A program made the translations under genes and the position numbers. Shown piece after piece: positions 25,290 through 33,873 of a stretch of DNA of 64,000 bases. The DNA lies in assembly GCA_963812085.1 (NCBI GenBank), contig CAWETL010000006.1, positions 310,001 to 374,000 on the forward strand. The letters run 5' to 3'. Source of the stretch: SPDF01 sp963812085 (lineage in GTDB: Bacteria > Gemmatimonadota > Gemmatimonadetes > Gemmatimonadales > GWC2-71-9). The notes beneath the pieces are model-generated. The model was not told where the DNA came from and ran no database searches. It saw only the letters and a program-made list of their open reading frames with translations. The first letter of the stretch is position 1. Each line of letters begins with the position of its first letter.

Positions 25290-27416
25290 ATGCGGCAGAT
25301 CCTGCGGCAAGTATTGCGGACTCCCTTCCCGCCGCGCAAGGGGCGGCTTCTCCTCGCGTGCCTTGCCGTCGCCGCGGGCACCGCACCGCTGGCGGCGCAG
25401 GTGCCCGCCTGCACGGAGGGCCGCACCGCGCTGGTGCTCTCCGGCGGCGGGGCCAAGGGCCTCGCGCATCTCGACGTCCTCGCCGCTCTGGACAGCCTCG
25501 GCGTCCGGCCGGACTACGTGGTCGGCACCAGCATGGGCGCGATCATCGGGGCGCTCTACGCCGGAGGCACGACCGCCCGCCAGGCCGATTCGCTCGCGAC
25601 CGCCTTCAGCCCAAACGACCTGTTTTCTTCAGCCTCCCCCATCGCGCCGCTGGAGTGGGAGCCCTTCACGCCGCTCCTCGTCTGGGCCGGGGGCGCCCAG
25701 GGTTTTTCCCTGCAGAGCCCGACGGTGAGCGAAGCCGATGCGAACGCCCGCCTCTCGGCGCTCCTGCTCCGGTCCAACCTCCTCGCGCGCGGCGATTTCG
25801 ACCGGCTGCCGATTCCCTTCCGCGCGGTGGCCACCGATCTCGTCACCCGGGACACCGTCGTCCTCGCCTCGGGCGACCTGGCCCAGGCCGTCCGGGCGAG
25901 CATGGCGGTCCCGCTGGTCTTCTCGCCCGAACGGATGGACGGCCGCCTGCTGACCGACGGCGGACTCTCGGCCAACGTCCCGGTCGCCATCGCACGGGCA
26001 CTCCCCGGTGTCACCCGGGTGATCGTGTCCGATGTCACCTCCCCGCTGTTGACCGAGGCTGAACTCGAGGGCGGCGGACTCGCGGTGGCCGAGCAGATGG
26101 CGAATTTCCTGTTCGCGCAGCCTCCCGCCACGATCGGGCCCGGAGACGTCTATGTCCGGGTCGACCTGAAGCAGTTCAAGAACCTTGATTTCACGCCCGC
26201 CACCGTGGACTCGATCCACCGCCGCGGTCGCCGCGCCGCCGATTCCGCGTTCGCGGCCGCCGGTTGCCTGCCCTACGGCAGCATGCCTTCCGTGCCGCTT
26301 CCTGGTCGCGTGGTCGGTTTCACGTTGACCGGTGGGGCCCCGACCGACGCCAGTGTTCTCCAGCAGTTTCTGGGACTCACCGCCGACCAGGCGCTCGACG
26401 AGCCGGCGCTGGCGCGGCAGGTCGATGCAGTCGGCGAACTTGGCTCGTACACCTCGCTTTGGCTGCACCCGACCGACGCCGGAAGCGACGCGGTGGCGTT
26501 CCACGCGTCGGTCCAGCCGGCCCCGTCCAAGCTTGCGGGCGCCACGGTCGCATACGACCGGGACCTCGGCGGTCGTGTGGGGTTGATGTATCTCGACCGG
26601 CGGCTCTTCGGGCACGCGCTCGCGGGAAGCCTGACGCTCGGTGTCGGCACTCTGCTCAACGACATCACGGGAGGACTCCGGCGGTATTTCGGTGCCGGCC
26701 GGTCGTGGATCGCCCCGACGCTGACGCTGCATTTCGAGAATCAGGCCGTGCTTCTCTATGACTCCGAGGGCAGCAGCGTGGGCCGTACCGACACGCGTGA
26801 GGGGGTCGTGTTTGCCGGGTTCGAGCAGGGCGTGTCGGGAGGGTGGCTACTGGCCGCCGGGTTCGATGGCCGCAGCTGGCGCGACGGAGACGCCACCGCC
26901 GTTGGCGGCAATCCCGCATCCGATGGATCGAGTGCCGGAATACGAGTGGCGGCCCAGCACCCTCGTGGTGCCTGGCAGACCAACGGCGACTTCGTGTGGT
27001 CGGCCACGTTTCAGCGGGTGGGACTCCAGACGTCCTACGGAGCGAGCCTCGGTCGATTCACCCTGACTCCCATCGCGCGGGTCGGGTGGGGACAGGACCT
27101 CCCGCTTCAGGAACAGTTTCCGCTGGGCGGTACCGTTGGCTTTCCCGGATTGGCCACGGAACAGCTGCGCGGTGATCGGGAGGTCTTTGCCGGGCTCGGA
27201 CTCTCGCATCCGATCCGGGGACCGGTCCGCTGGGAACTCCTGGTGGCGGCGGGCCGGAGCGCCAACGGGGGAAGTCTCTTCGAGAACACCGATTGGCTGG
27301 GTGGCATGCGGGGTGGCCTGGTCATCGACACGCCGATCGGTGACGTCCAGGCGGCGTACGGATTCACGACGACCGGCATCGACAACGTCTATGTGCGGAT
27401 CGGTCGGTGGTTCTAG
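25290..27416 (+). CDS. Patatin-like phospholipase with POTRA and outer-membrane barrel (PlpD-like)
   Basis: A 708-residue type Vd autotransporter-like protein. A signal peptide ends near LAAQ. The patatin lipase domain has the oxyanion SGGGAKG (about residue 51), nucleophile GTSMG (about 80) and TDGG catalytic Asp (about 221). A POTRA-like segment (about 340-410, GFTLTGGAPTDASVLQQFLG) leads into a BamA/TamA-type 16-strand barrel region ending in aromatic VRIGRWF. The exact start is uncertain, as AGAGG abuts ATG 25290. Function inferred: a surface-displayed phospholipase A1-type enzyme. Confidence 0.9.
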   Translation: MRQILRQVLRTPFPPRKGRLLLACLAVAAGTAPLAAQVPACTEGRTALVLSGGGAKGLAHLDVLAALDSLGVRPDYVVGTSMGAIIGALYAGGTTARQADSLATAFSPNDLFSSASPIAPLEWEPFTPLLVWAGGAQGFSLQSPTVSEADANARLSALLLRSNLLARGDFDRLPIPFRAVATDLVTRDTVVLASGDLAQAVRASMAVPLVFSPERMDGRLLTDGGLSANVPVAIARALPGVTRVIVSDVTSPLLTEAELEGGGLAVAEQMANFLFAQPPATIGPGDVYVRVDLKQFKNLDFTPATVDSIHRRGRRAADSAFAAAGCLPYGSMPSVPLPGRVVGFTLTGGAPTDASVLQQFLGLTADQALDEPALARQVDAVGELGSYTSLWLHPTDAGSDAVAFHASVQPAPSKLAGATVAYDRDLGGRVGLMYLDRRLFGHALAGSLTLGVGTLLNDITGGLRRYFGAGRSWIAPTLTLHFENQAVLLYDSEGSSVGRTDTREGVVFAGFEQGVSGGWLLAAGFDGRSWRDGDATAVGGNPASDGSSAGIRVAAQHPRGAWQTNGDFVWSATFQRVGLQTSYGASLGRFTLTPIARVGWGQDLPLQEQFPLGGTVGFPGLATEQLRGDREVFAGLGLSHPIRGPVRWELLVAAGRSANGGSLFENTDWLGGMRGGLVIDTPIGDVQAAYGFTTTGIDNVYVRIGRWF

Positions 27417-27422
27417 GCCGCC

Positions 27423-27995
27423 TCAGAGGAGGCCGGTGAGCGGCGTGGCGTAGTGCGCGTGGCGTGGTTCCGGCTCACCGTACCGACCGGCGGCGGCGTG
27501 GAGCCGGTTCCACTCCTCGCGAAGGCAGAAGGGGTCGAGGCCATGCGGCCGATCCACCGCCAGCACCCCGTCGAGGTGCTCGATTTCGTGTTGCAGCAGC
27601 TCCGCCCGATCCCCTTCCAGATCCACGTCGTGCTCCTCGCCCTTGATGTCCTGGTAGTGCACCCGGATCCGATAGGCCCGGGACACCTGCACCATCAGGT
27701 TCGGAAATGAGAAGCAGTCGTCCCAGACGGTGAAATCCTCGGTGCCGATGTCGATGATTTCCGGATTGATCAGCGGCCAGGGCTTGTCCATCTCCACGTA
27801 GATCATCCGGACCGGGGCGCCGATTTGCGGGGCGGCGATCGCGCGGCCACTACCGAAGCGCGACTGCCAGTCGCGGAGGGTCTCCCGCATGTCGTCGAGG
27901 ATGACCCTGACGGCGGTCGACCGGGGCTTGGTGATCGGTTCGGAGCGGGCGCGGAGGATCGGGTCGCCAAGGAGGCGGATGCGGTGAATGGTCAT
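27423..27995 (-). CDS. def: Peptide deformylase (divergent motif 2)
   Basis: A 190-residue metalloenzyme that removes the formyl group from new proteins. Motif 1 reads AIAAPQIGAP (GxGxAAxQ type). Motif 3 is QHEIEHLDG (HExxH). Motif 2, usually EGCLS, is DDCFSFPN: the metal-binding Cys is kept but its surroundings differ. All three metal ligands are therefore present. ATG 27995 gives the normal start; five extra residues are possible from 28010. It is convergent with the patatin gene and divergent from sufR. With a non-standard motif 2 it could be a paralog of an essential def elsewhere. Confidence 0.88.
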   Translation of the reverse strand: MTIHRIRLLGDPILRARSEPITKPRSTAVRVILDDMRETLRDWQSRFGSGRAIAAPQIGAPVRMIYVEMDKPWPLINPEIIDIGTEDFTVWDDCFSFPNLMVQVSRAYRIRVHYQDIKGEEHDVDLEGDRAELLQHEIEHLDGVLAVDRPHGLDPFCLREEWNRLHAAAGRYGEPEPRHAHYATPLTGLL

Positions 27996-28196
27996 GATCC
28001 AATCTTGCATTCAACCCGGAGAGTGACAAGAGAGACGTCCAGCAAGTATTAGTAGTATGCTGCGCAACTGCTAATTTGTTAGCCTATATTTCCAAAGGAT
28101 TTGCGCTGCCAATCCGTCGGTCCAGGTCACTCCGCCGCCTGAATGTCCCAGGCCAGATCACTGCCACGAAATCCTGGGTGGCGTCGGCGCCGTGAC

Positions 28197-28226
28197 TAGG
28201 ACATATGTTGGAACAATGACGTCCTA
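28197..28226. promoter_or_regulatory. Inverted repeat, possible SufR operator
   Basis: TAGGAC and GTCCTA arms flank an 18-bp centre containing GTTGGAACAAT. It lies about 50 bp upstream of the sufR -35 hexamer, where an upstream-binding Fe-S regulator could act. The arms are only 6 bp, so this is tentative. Confidence 0.35.
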
Positions 28227-28278
28227 ATGGCTTGTGGTCATGGTGGTTATGAATTCACGCCAATAATGCCATGCGAAC

Positions 28279-28307
28279 TTGACAATCCAGAGTTCGCCAC
28301 ATACGAT
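28279..28307 (+). promoter_or_regulatory. Sigma-70 promoter of the suf operon
   Basis: A perfect -35 TTGACA (28279-28284), a 17-bp spacer and -10 TACGAT (28302-28307). The -10 ends 9 bp before ATG 28317, so the transcript would be leaderless or nearly so. No Shine-Dalgarno sequence precedes the ATG, in agreement. Confidence 0.75.
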
Positions 28308-28316
28308 TCCCCTCCT

Positions 28317-29045
28317 ATGGCCATGCCGATTGCGCACCTCCGAGCCTCCGCCGCCCTTCCGATCGGGTACAAGGGGCCGCGTGCGTCCATCCTGGTCGAA
28401 CTCAAATTTGCGCCGGGCCTCACGGCCAAGGAACTCGCGAGCCGTCTCGGGCTGTCACTCAACGCCATTCGCCACCATCTCAAGGAGCTCGAACTCGACG
28501 GGCTGCTGGCATATGAGCGGGAGCAGCGCGGCGTCGGCGCGCCGGTCTTCGCCTATCGGCTGTCGACCACCGGCGAACAGGTCTTCCCGCGTCGGTACGA
28601 GGCCACGCTGACCGAAGTGCTCGGGGCGCTGGTGGAGCGCGAGGGGCGCGAGGCTGTGGTCGGCGCGCTGGAGGCGCGGTACGCCGCGCTGCTGCGGCGG
28701 CTGCCCGACGATCTCGACCGGCTTCCGGCGGAGCGCCGTGTGGAGGCGGTCACGCGGCTGCTCCACGAAGAGGGCTTCATGCCGGGGTGGGAAGGGTCCG
28801 CGGACGGCGGCACGCTGACGGAGCACAACTGCGCCATTCGGTCCGTCGCCGAGCGCTTCCCAGAAATTTGTGCCGCCGAGGAGCGCTTCCTGAGCGCCGC
28901 GCTCGGTGCCTCGCTGGACCTCCGGGCCCATATGCTCGACGGGTGCAGCGCGTGTGAGTACCAGGTCCAGTTCACGCCGCCGGTTCCGGTCGGGATCGGT
29001 CGCTCGGCAGGGGGCCGCGATCCGGCCCCGGGAGTGCGCGCATGA
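28317..29045 (+). CDS. sufR: SufR-type Fe-S cluster transcriptional regulator
   Basis: A 242-residue repressor or sensor. The N-terminal half has a winged helix-turn-helix of the ArsR/MarR type (LTAKELASRLGLSLNAIRHHL). The C-terminal half holds Cys residues in HNCAIR (about 171), EICAAEE (about 185) and GCSAC (about 209-213), consistent with the Fe-S ligands of SufR. Its position as first gene of the suf operon, overlapping sufB by 4 bp (ATGA), supports this. The start is set by the promoter just upstream; ATG 28323 is also possible. It likely senses cluster status and controls its own operon. Confidence 0.9.
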   Translation: MAMPIAHLRASAALPIGYKGPRASILVELKFAPGLTAKELASRLGLSLNAIRHHLKELELDGLLAYEREQRGVGAPVFAYRLSTTGEQVFPRRYEATLTEVLGALVEREGREAVVGALEARYAALLRRLPDDLDRLPAERRVEAVTRLLHEEGFMPGWEGSADGGTLTEHNCAIRSVAERFPEICAAEERFLSAALGASLDLRAHMLDGCSACEYQVQFTPPVPVGIGRSAGGRDPAPGVRA

Positions 29046-30478
29046 CCTCGCCCGTCGAGTCTCTGGTCCAGCAGGAATACAAGTACGGCTTCGTGAGCGA
29101 CATCGAGGCCGACACCGTGCCGCGCGGCCTCAGCGAGGACGTGATCCGGCTGATTTCCGCCAAGAAGCAGGAACCGCCGTTCCTCCTCGAGTGGCGGCTC
29201 AAGGCGTACCGGCGCTGGCTGGAGATGACCGAGCCGCACTGGCCCAACGTCCAGTACGCGCCGATCGACTACCAGGACATCATCTATTACTCGGCGCCCA
29301 AGTCGGTCAAGCCGCTGGGCTCCCTCGACGAGGTGGACCCGGAGCTGCTCGCTACCTACGAAAAGCTCGGCATCTCGCTCTCCGAGCAGAAGCGGCTCTC
29401 CGGTGTCGCGGTGGACGCCATCTTCGACAGCGTCTCGGTGGCCACCACCTTCAAGGACAAGCTCAAGGAGCATGGCGTCATCTTCTGCTCCTTCTCGGAC
29501 GCGGTCCGGGAGCACCCCGAACTGGTCCAGAAGTACCTGGGCAGCGTGGTGCCGGCGGGCGACAACTTCTTCGCCGCGCTCAACGCCGCGGTGTTCACCG
29601 ACGGGTCCTTCGTGTACATCCCCAAGGGCGTCACCTGCCCCATGGAGCTGTCCACCTATTTCCGGATCAACGCCGCGGACACCGGGCAGTTCGAGCGCAC
29701 CCTGATCGTGGCTGACGAAGGCGCCACGGTGAGCTACTTGGAGGGGTGCACCGCGCCCAAGCGCGACACGAACCAGTTGCATGCCGCTGTCGTGGAACTC
29801 GTGGCGCTCGAAGGCGCCACCATCAAGTACAGCACGGTGCAGAACTGGTACGCGGGCGACGCCGAGGGGCGGGGCGGGATCTACAATTTCGTGACGAAGC
29901 GCGGCAAGTGCGCCGGCGCCCGGTCGCGGATCACCTGGACCCAGGTGGAGACCGGCTCGGCTATTACCTGGAAGTACCCGAGCGTGATCCTGCAAGGCGA
30001 CGACTCCATCGGCGAGTTCTATTCGGTGGCGGTGGTCAACAACCGACAGCAGGCGGACACCGGCACCAAGATGATCCACGTGGGCCGGAACACCCGCAGC
30101 ACGATCATCTCGAAAGGCATCTCCGCCGGGCGCGGGCAGAACAGCTACCGCGGGCAGGTCAAGATGCTTCCCAGGGCCGTGGGCGCGCGCAATTACACGC
30201 AGTGCGATTCGATGCTCATCGGCAACGCCTGCGGTGCGCACACCTTCCCGTACATCGACGTGCAGCACCCGAGCGCCTCGGTGGAACACGAGGCGTCGAC
30301 GTCGAAGATCGGCGAGGACCAGATCTTCTACTGCAAGCAACGCGGCCTCGACACCGAGGACGCGATTTCGATGATCGTCAACGGGTTCTGCAAGGACGTC
30401 TTCCAGAACCTGCCCATGGAATTCGCGGTCGAGGCCCAGAAGCTTCTCGGCATCAGCCTCGAAGGCAGCGTCGGCTAG
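29042..30478 (+). CDS. sufB: Fe-S cluster scaffold subunit SufB
   Basis: A 478-residue scaffold subunit of the SufBC2D complex, on which new Fe-S clusters are built in the cytoplasm. Typical segments include SFVYIPKGVTCPMELSTYFR, SKGISAGRGQNSYRG, CDSMLIGNACGAHTFPYIDV and the C-terminal QIFYCKQRGLDTEDAISMIV. The start ATG overlaps the sufR stop. Length and composition are normal. A small hairpin lies in the 46-bp gap before sufC. Confidence 0.98.
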   Translation: MTSPVESLVQQEYKYGFVSDIEADTVPRGLSEDVIRLISAKKQEPPFLLEWRLKAYRRWLEMTEPHWPNVQYAPIDYQDIIYYSAPKSVKPLGSLDEVDPELLATYEKLGISLSEQKRLSGVAVDAIFDSVSVATTFKDKLKEHGVIFCSFSDAVREHPELVQKYLGSVVPAGDNFFAALNAAVFTDGSFVYIPKGVTCPMELSTYFRINAADTGQFERTLIVADEGATVSYLEGCTAPKRDTNQLHAAVVELVALEGATIKYSTVQNWYAGDAEGRGGIYNFVTKRGKCAGARSRITWTQVETGSAITWKYPSVILQGDDSIGEFYSVAVVNNRQQADTGTKMIHVGRNTRSTIISKGISAGRGQNSYRGQVKMLPRAVGARNYTQCDSMLIGNACGAHTFPYIDVQHPSASVEHEASTSKIGEDQIFYCKQRGLDTEDAISMIVNGFCKDVFQNLPMEFAVEAQKLLGISLEGSVG

Positions 30479-30484
30479 ATCACC

Positions 30485-30505
30485 GGCGCCCGCCGGGCGG
30501 GCGCC
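30485..30505 (+). other. Intercistronic hairpin between sufB and sufC
   Basis: An 8-bp GC stem (GGCGCCCG / CGGGCGCC) with a 5-nt loop starts 6 bp after the sufB stop. It has no T-tract, so it may protect or process the mRNA, or tune the ratio of SufB to SufC, rather than end transcription. Confidence 0.5.
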
Positions 30506-30524
30506 AACTCGTGGAGAATCGCAC

Positions 30525-31283
30525 GTGCTCGAAATCAAGGACCTGACGGCGACCGCCGGCGACAAGGAAATCCTGCGTGGCATCACGCTCACCGTCAACG
30601 CGGGCGAGGTGCACGCGATCATGGGCCCCAACGGCTCCGGCAAGAGCACGCTGGCCCAGGTGCTGGCCGGCCACCCGTCGTACAAGGTGACCGGCGGCTC
30701 GGTCACCTACCTCGGCCAGGACCTGCTGGACATGGAGCCAGAAGCGCGGGCCCAGGCCGGCGTCTTCCTGGCGTTCCAGTATCCGGTGGAGATCCCGGGG
30801 GTGACGAACGCCTACTTCCTTCGCGCCGCCTACAACGCCAAGCGGAAGGCCCAGGGCCTCGAGGAGCTCGATCCGATGGACTTCCTCGACCTCCTCGAGG
30901 ACAAGCTCAAGCTGGTCGAGTGGGGGCCGGAGATCATGAGCCGCGCGGTCAACGCCGGCTTCTCGGGCGGCGAAAAGAAGCGCAATGAGATCCTGCAGAT
31001 GGCCGTGCTCGAGCCGAAGCTCGCCATTCTCGACGAGACCGACTCCGGCCTCGACATCGACGCGCTCAAGATCGTGGCGAACGGCGTCAACTCCCTTCGC
31101 CGCCCGGACAACGCCACGATCGTGGTGACGCACTACCAGCGGCTCCTCGATCACATCGTCCCCGACTACGTGCACGTGCTGGCCGGCGGCCGGATCGTGA
31201 AGTCGGGCGGCAAGGAACTGGCGCTCGAGCTCGAGGCGCGGGGGTACGAGTGGATCACCGACCTGGCGGGAGCCGCGGCGTGA
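30525..31283 (+). CDS. sufC: Fe-S assembly ATPase SufC
   Basis: The 252-residue ABC-type ATPase of the SufBC2D complex. Walker A is GPNGSGKST, the signature is FSGGEKKRNEILQM, and Walker B is LAILDETDSGLDID. The start GTG 30525 follows GTGGAGAA. It is soluble and has no permease partner. Its stop overlaps the sufD GTG start. Confidence 0.98.
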   Translation: MLEIKDLTATAGDKEILRGITLTVNAGEVHAIMGPNGSGKSTLAQVLAGHPSYKVTGGSVTYLGQDLLDMEPEARAQAGVFLAFQYPVEIPGVTNAYFLRAAYNAKRKAQGLEELDPMDFLDLLEDKLKLVEWGPEIMSRAVNAGFSGGEKKRNEILQMAVLEPKLAILDETDSGLDIDALKIVANGVNSLRRPDNATIVVTHYQRLLDHIVPDYVHVLAGGRIVKSGGKELALELEARGYEWITDLAGAAA

Positions 31284-32611
31284 CCGCCACGAGCACGCCC
31301 CGCCCGGCGGCGGCGCGCCCGGCCGAACCGGCCTGGCTCGGCGAGCTTCGGCGCGCCGGGTCAGCCCGCTTCGAAGGGCTCCGCTTTCCCACCCAGCGGG
31401 ACGAGGACTGGCGCTTCACCGACCTCGGGCCGATTGCCAAGGCGGACCTCGGCGCCGCCCGCGCCCCCGGCGCGCTCAGCGCCGCGGACGTTGCCCCGTT
31501 CCTCTTCGGCCACGCGGAATGGCCGCGCCTCGTGTTCGCCAACGGCCGCTTCCAGCCGGTGCTCTCCCAGGTGGCCGGCCTGCCGGTCGGGACGCGGGTC
31601 GGCTCGCTCGCCACGGTGCTCCTCGAGTCTCCCGAACTGGTCCGGGACACGCTGGGTCAGGTGGCGGTGCAGCCCGCGGCGGCCGCCCTCGTGGGCCAGA
31701 ACGCGGCGGCCTTTGCCGACGGCTACGCCGTCTGCCTTCCGGCGGGCGCGGTGCTCGATACGCCGATCCACGTGCTCTTCCTCGCCGATGCGCGCGGAGC
31801 GGGCGGCGCGGTGTTCCCCCGCAACGTCGTCGTCCTCGGCGCGAACGCGGTCGCGTCGGTCGTGGAGAGCTTCGTGGCGCTGGCGGACGGCGTGGCCCTG
31901 ACCAACACGGTCACGGAGGTCCGCCTGGCCGCCGGCGCCCGGTTCGATCACTGCAAGGTCCAGCGGGAAAACCTGCAGGCCTTCCACCTCGCCACGCTCG
32001 AGGTGCGCCAGGAGCGGGACAGCTACTTCAACTCCTTCTCGTTCGCGGAAGGGGCGGCGATCTCCCGCACCAACATCTACACCACGCTGGCCGGCCCCGG
32101 CGCGCACGCGACCCTGTACGGACTCTACGTCGGCAAGGACCGCCAGCACGTGGACCACCAGACGCGGATCGAGCACGCCGCGCCCGACTGCACGAGCTGG
32201 GAGGTGTACAAGGGCATTCTCGACGGGCACGCCCACGCCGTCTTCAACGGCAAGGTCTTCGTCCGCCCCGAGGCCCAGAAGACCGACGGCAAGCAGACCA
32301 ACAAGAACCTGCTGCTCTCGGACACGGCCAAGGTCGACACCAAGCCGCAGCTGGAGATCTTCGCCGACGACGTGAAGTGCACCCACGGCGCCACCGTGGG
32401 CAGTCTCGATGCGGCTCCGCTGTTCTACTGCCGGAGCCGGGGCATCGCCGAAGCGGAGGCGCGCACCCTCCTGACCTATGCCTTTGCGGCCGATGTGCTG
32501 GAAGAAATCCGGAGCCGGCCGGTGGTGGACTATCTGGAAGACCTGATGCGGAATTGGCTGTCGAAGGCGGGGCAGCGAGGCAGCAGGGCAGCGGGACAGG
32601 AGACGGCCTGA
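31280..32611 (+). CDS. sufD: Fe-S cluster assembly protein SufD
   Basis: The 443-residue SufB paralog of the SufBC2D scaffold. It has HAVFNGKVFVRPEAQKTDGK and AEARTLLTYAFAADVLEEI, both typical. I placed the start at GTG 31280, which overlaps the sufC stop (GTGA); an upstream ATG-equivalent at 31250 lies inside sufC. The last 15 residues (from 32567) are encoded by four 8-bp near-repeats, a form not usual for SufD tails. Confidence 0.96.
   Translation: MTATSTPRPAAARPAEPAWLGELRRAGSARFEGLRFPTQRDEDWRFTDLGPIAKADLGAARAPGALSAADVAPFLFGHAEWPRLVFANGRFQPVLSQVAGLPVGTRVGSLATVLLESPELVRDTLGQVAVQPAAAALVGQNAAAFADGYAVCLPAGAVLDTPIHVLFLADARGAGGAVFPRNVVVLGANAVASVVESFVALADGVALTNTVTEVRLAAGARFDHCKVQRENLQAFHLATLEVRQERDSYFNSFSFAEGAAISRTNIYTTLAGPGAHATLYGLYVGKDRQHVDHQTRIEHAAPDCTSWEVYKGILDGHAHAVFNGKVFVRPEAQKTDGKQTNKNLLLSDTAKVDTKPQLEIFADDVKCTHGATVGSLDAAPLFYCRSRGIAEAEARTLLTYAFAADVLEEIRSRPVVDYLEDLMRNWLSKAGQRGSRAAGQETA
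32567..32598. repeat. Four 8-bp near-repeats in the sufD 3' end
   Basis: GCGGGGCA, GCGAGGCA, GCAGGGCA, GCGGGACA. The period is 8 bp, so successive units fall in different frames and the encoded tail (Gly/Gln/Arg/Ala-rich) is not a peptide repeat. The pattern is close to the minus-strand form (GCGGGGAA) of the octamer family found elsewhere in the window. Confidence 0.7.
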
Positions 32612-32613
32612 CG

Positions 32614-33873
32614 ATGTCGACGGCCACCGCCCCCCTGCCTCGCGGCCCCGCCATTCCCTTGGACGTCAAGGCCATCCGCGCCGACTTCCCGATCCTGGCC
32701 TCCCAGGTCAACGGCAAGCCACTGGTCTACCTGGACAACGCGGCGACCTCCCAGAAGCCGCTAGTCGTGATCGAGGCGGTGCGGCGGTTCCTGGCCGAGG
32801 AAAACGCCAACATCCACCGCGGGGTGCATTACCTCAGTGAGCGCGCCACGCTGGCGTTCGACGCCGTGCGCGCTCAGGCGCAGGCGTTCCTCAACGCACC
32901 GGCCGAGCACGAGGTCATCTTCGTGCGGGGCACCACCGAGGCCATCAACCTCGTGGCCCAGAGCTACGGCCGGAGCGTGCTGAAGCCGGGCGACGAGATC
33001 CTCCTGACCACGATGGAGCACCACAGCAACATCGTTCCCTGGCAGCTCATCGCCGGTCAGACCGGGGCCGTGGTCCGCGCCATCCCGATCAACGATGCGG
33101 GCGAGGTGGACCTCGAGGCCTACCGGCGGATGCTCGGCCCGAGGACCAGGATCGTGGGCGTCGTGCACATTTCCAACGCCCTCGGGACCGTCAATCCGGT
33201 GGCCGAGATGACCCGCATGGCGCATGAGGCGGGCGCGGTCGTGCTGGTGGACGGAGCCCAGGCGGCTCCGCACCTCCCGATCGACGTCCAGGCCCTCGGG
33301 TGCGACTTCTACGCCTGTTCGGGCCACAAGGTCTTCGGGCCGACGGGCGTCGGGCTCCTGTGGGGCCGGACTGCGCTGCTCGAACGGATGCCGCCCTGGC
33401 AGGGTGGGGGCGACATGATCCACACGGTGAGCTTTGCCGGTACCACGTTCGCCCCCCTCCCCGCCAAGTTCGAGGCCGGCACGCCGGCCATCGCCGAGGT
33501 GATCGGGCTTGGGGCCGCGCTCGGCTACATCCGGACGCTCGACTTCGCCGCGGTCCGCGCGTACGAACACGAGCTCCTGGCCCACGCCACGGAGCGCGTC
33601 GCGGCCGTCCCCGGCGTGCGCCTGGTGGGCACGGCCGCCGAAAAGGCGGGTGTCCTCTCGTTCACGCTCGATGGTGTGCACGCGCACGACCTCGGCACCA
33701 TCCTCGACAGCGAGGGGGTGGCCATCCGGGCCGGGCATCACTGCGCCCAGCCGGTCATGGAGCGCTTTGGGCTCCACGCCACCGCGCGGGCGTCGTTCGC
33801 CTTCTACAACACCTTCGACGAGGTCGAGGTGCTGGTGCGCGGCCTGCACCGGGCGCGGGAGGTCTTCGCATGA
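32614..33873 (+). CDS. sufS: Cysteine desulfurase SufS
   Basis: A 419-residue PLP enzyme that takes sulfur from cysteine and passes it as persulfide to SufU. The PLP lysine is in CSGHKVFGPTGVG, and the active-site Cys in RAGHHCAQP. EHHSNIVPWQ and VDGAQAAPH are also typical. ATG 32614 lies 2 bp after the sufD stop with AGGAGA just upstream. A longer in-frame reading into sufD is rejected. The stop overlaps sufU. Confidence 0.98.
   Translation: MSTATAPLPRGPAIPLDVKAIRADFPILASQVNGKPLVYLDNAATSQKPLVVIEAVRRFLAEENANIHRGVHYLSERATLAFDAVRAQAQAFLNAPAEHEVIFVRGTTEAINLVAQSYGRSVLKPGDEILLTTMEHHSNIVPWQLIAGQTGAVVRAIPINDAGEVDLEAYRRMLGPRTRIVGVVHISNALGTVNPVAEMTRMAHEAGAVVLVDGAQAAPHLPIDVQALGCDFYACSGHKVFGPTGVGLLWGRTALLERMPPWQGGGDMIHTVSFAGTTFAPLPAKFEAGTPAIAEVIGLGAALGYIRTLDFAAVRAYEHELLAHATERVAAVPGVRLVGTAAEKAGVLSFTLDGVHAHDLGTILDSEGVAIRAGHHCAQPVMERFGLHATARASFAFYNTFDEVEVLVRGLHRAREVFA

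Larger units (their letters stand above)
27996..28316. promoter_or_regulatory. Divergent def-sufR control region
   Basis: This 321-bp gap is AT-rich for the window and holds no credible gene. Features: ATTAGTAGTATG and GCTAATTTGTTAGCCTATATTT (28045-28091), a spaced inverted repeat TAGGAC...GTCCTA (28197-28226) that may be an operator, and a good promoter (28279-28307). An in-frame extension of sufR through part of it (from 28227) is rejected because the promoter would then be inside the gene. Confidence 0.6.

Noticed and set aside
28227..28316. N-terminal extension of SufR from 28227
   Set aside because: It contains the TTGACA-17-TACGAT promoter, and the regulator domain starts after 28317.
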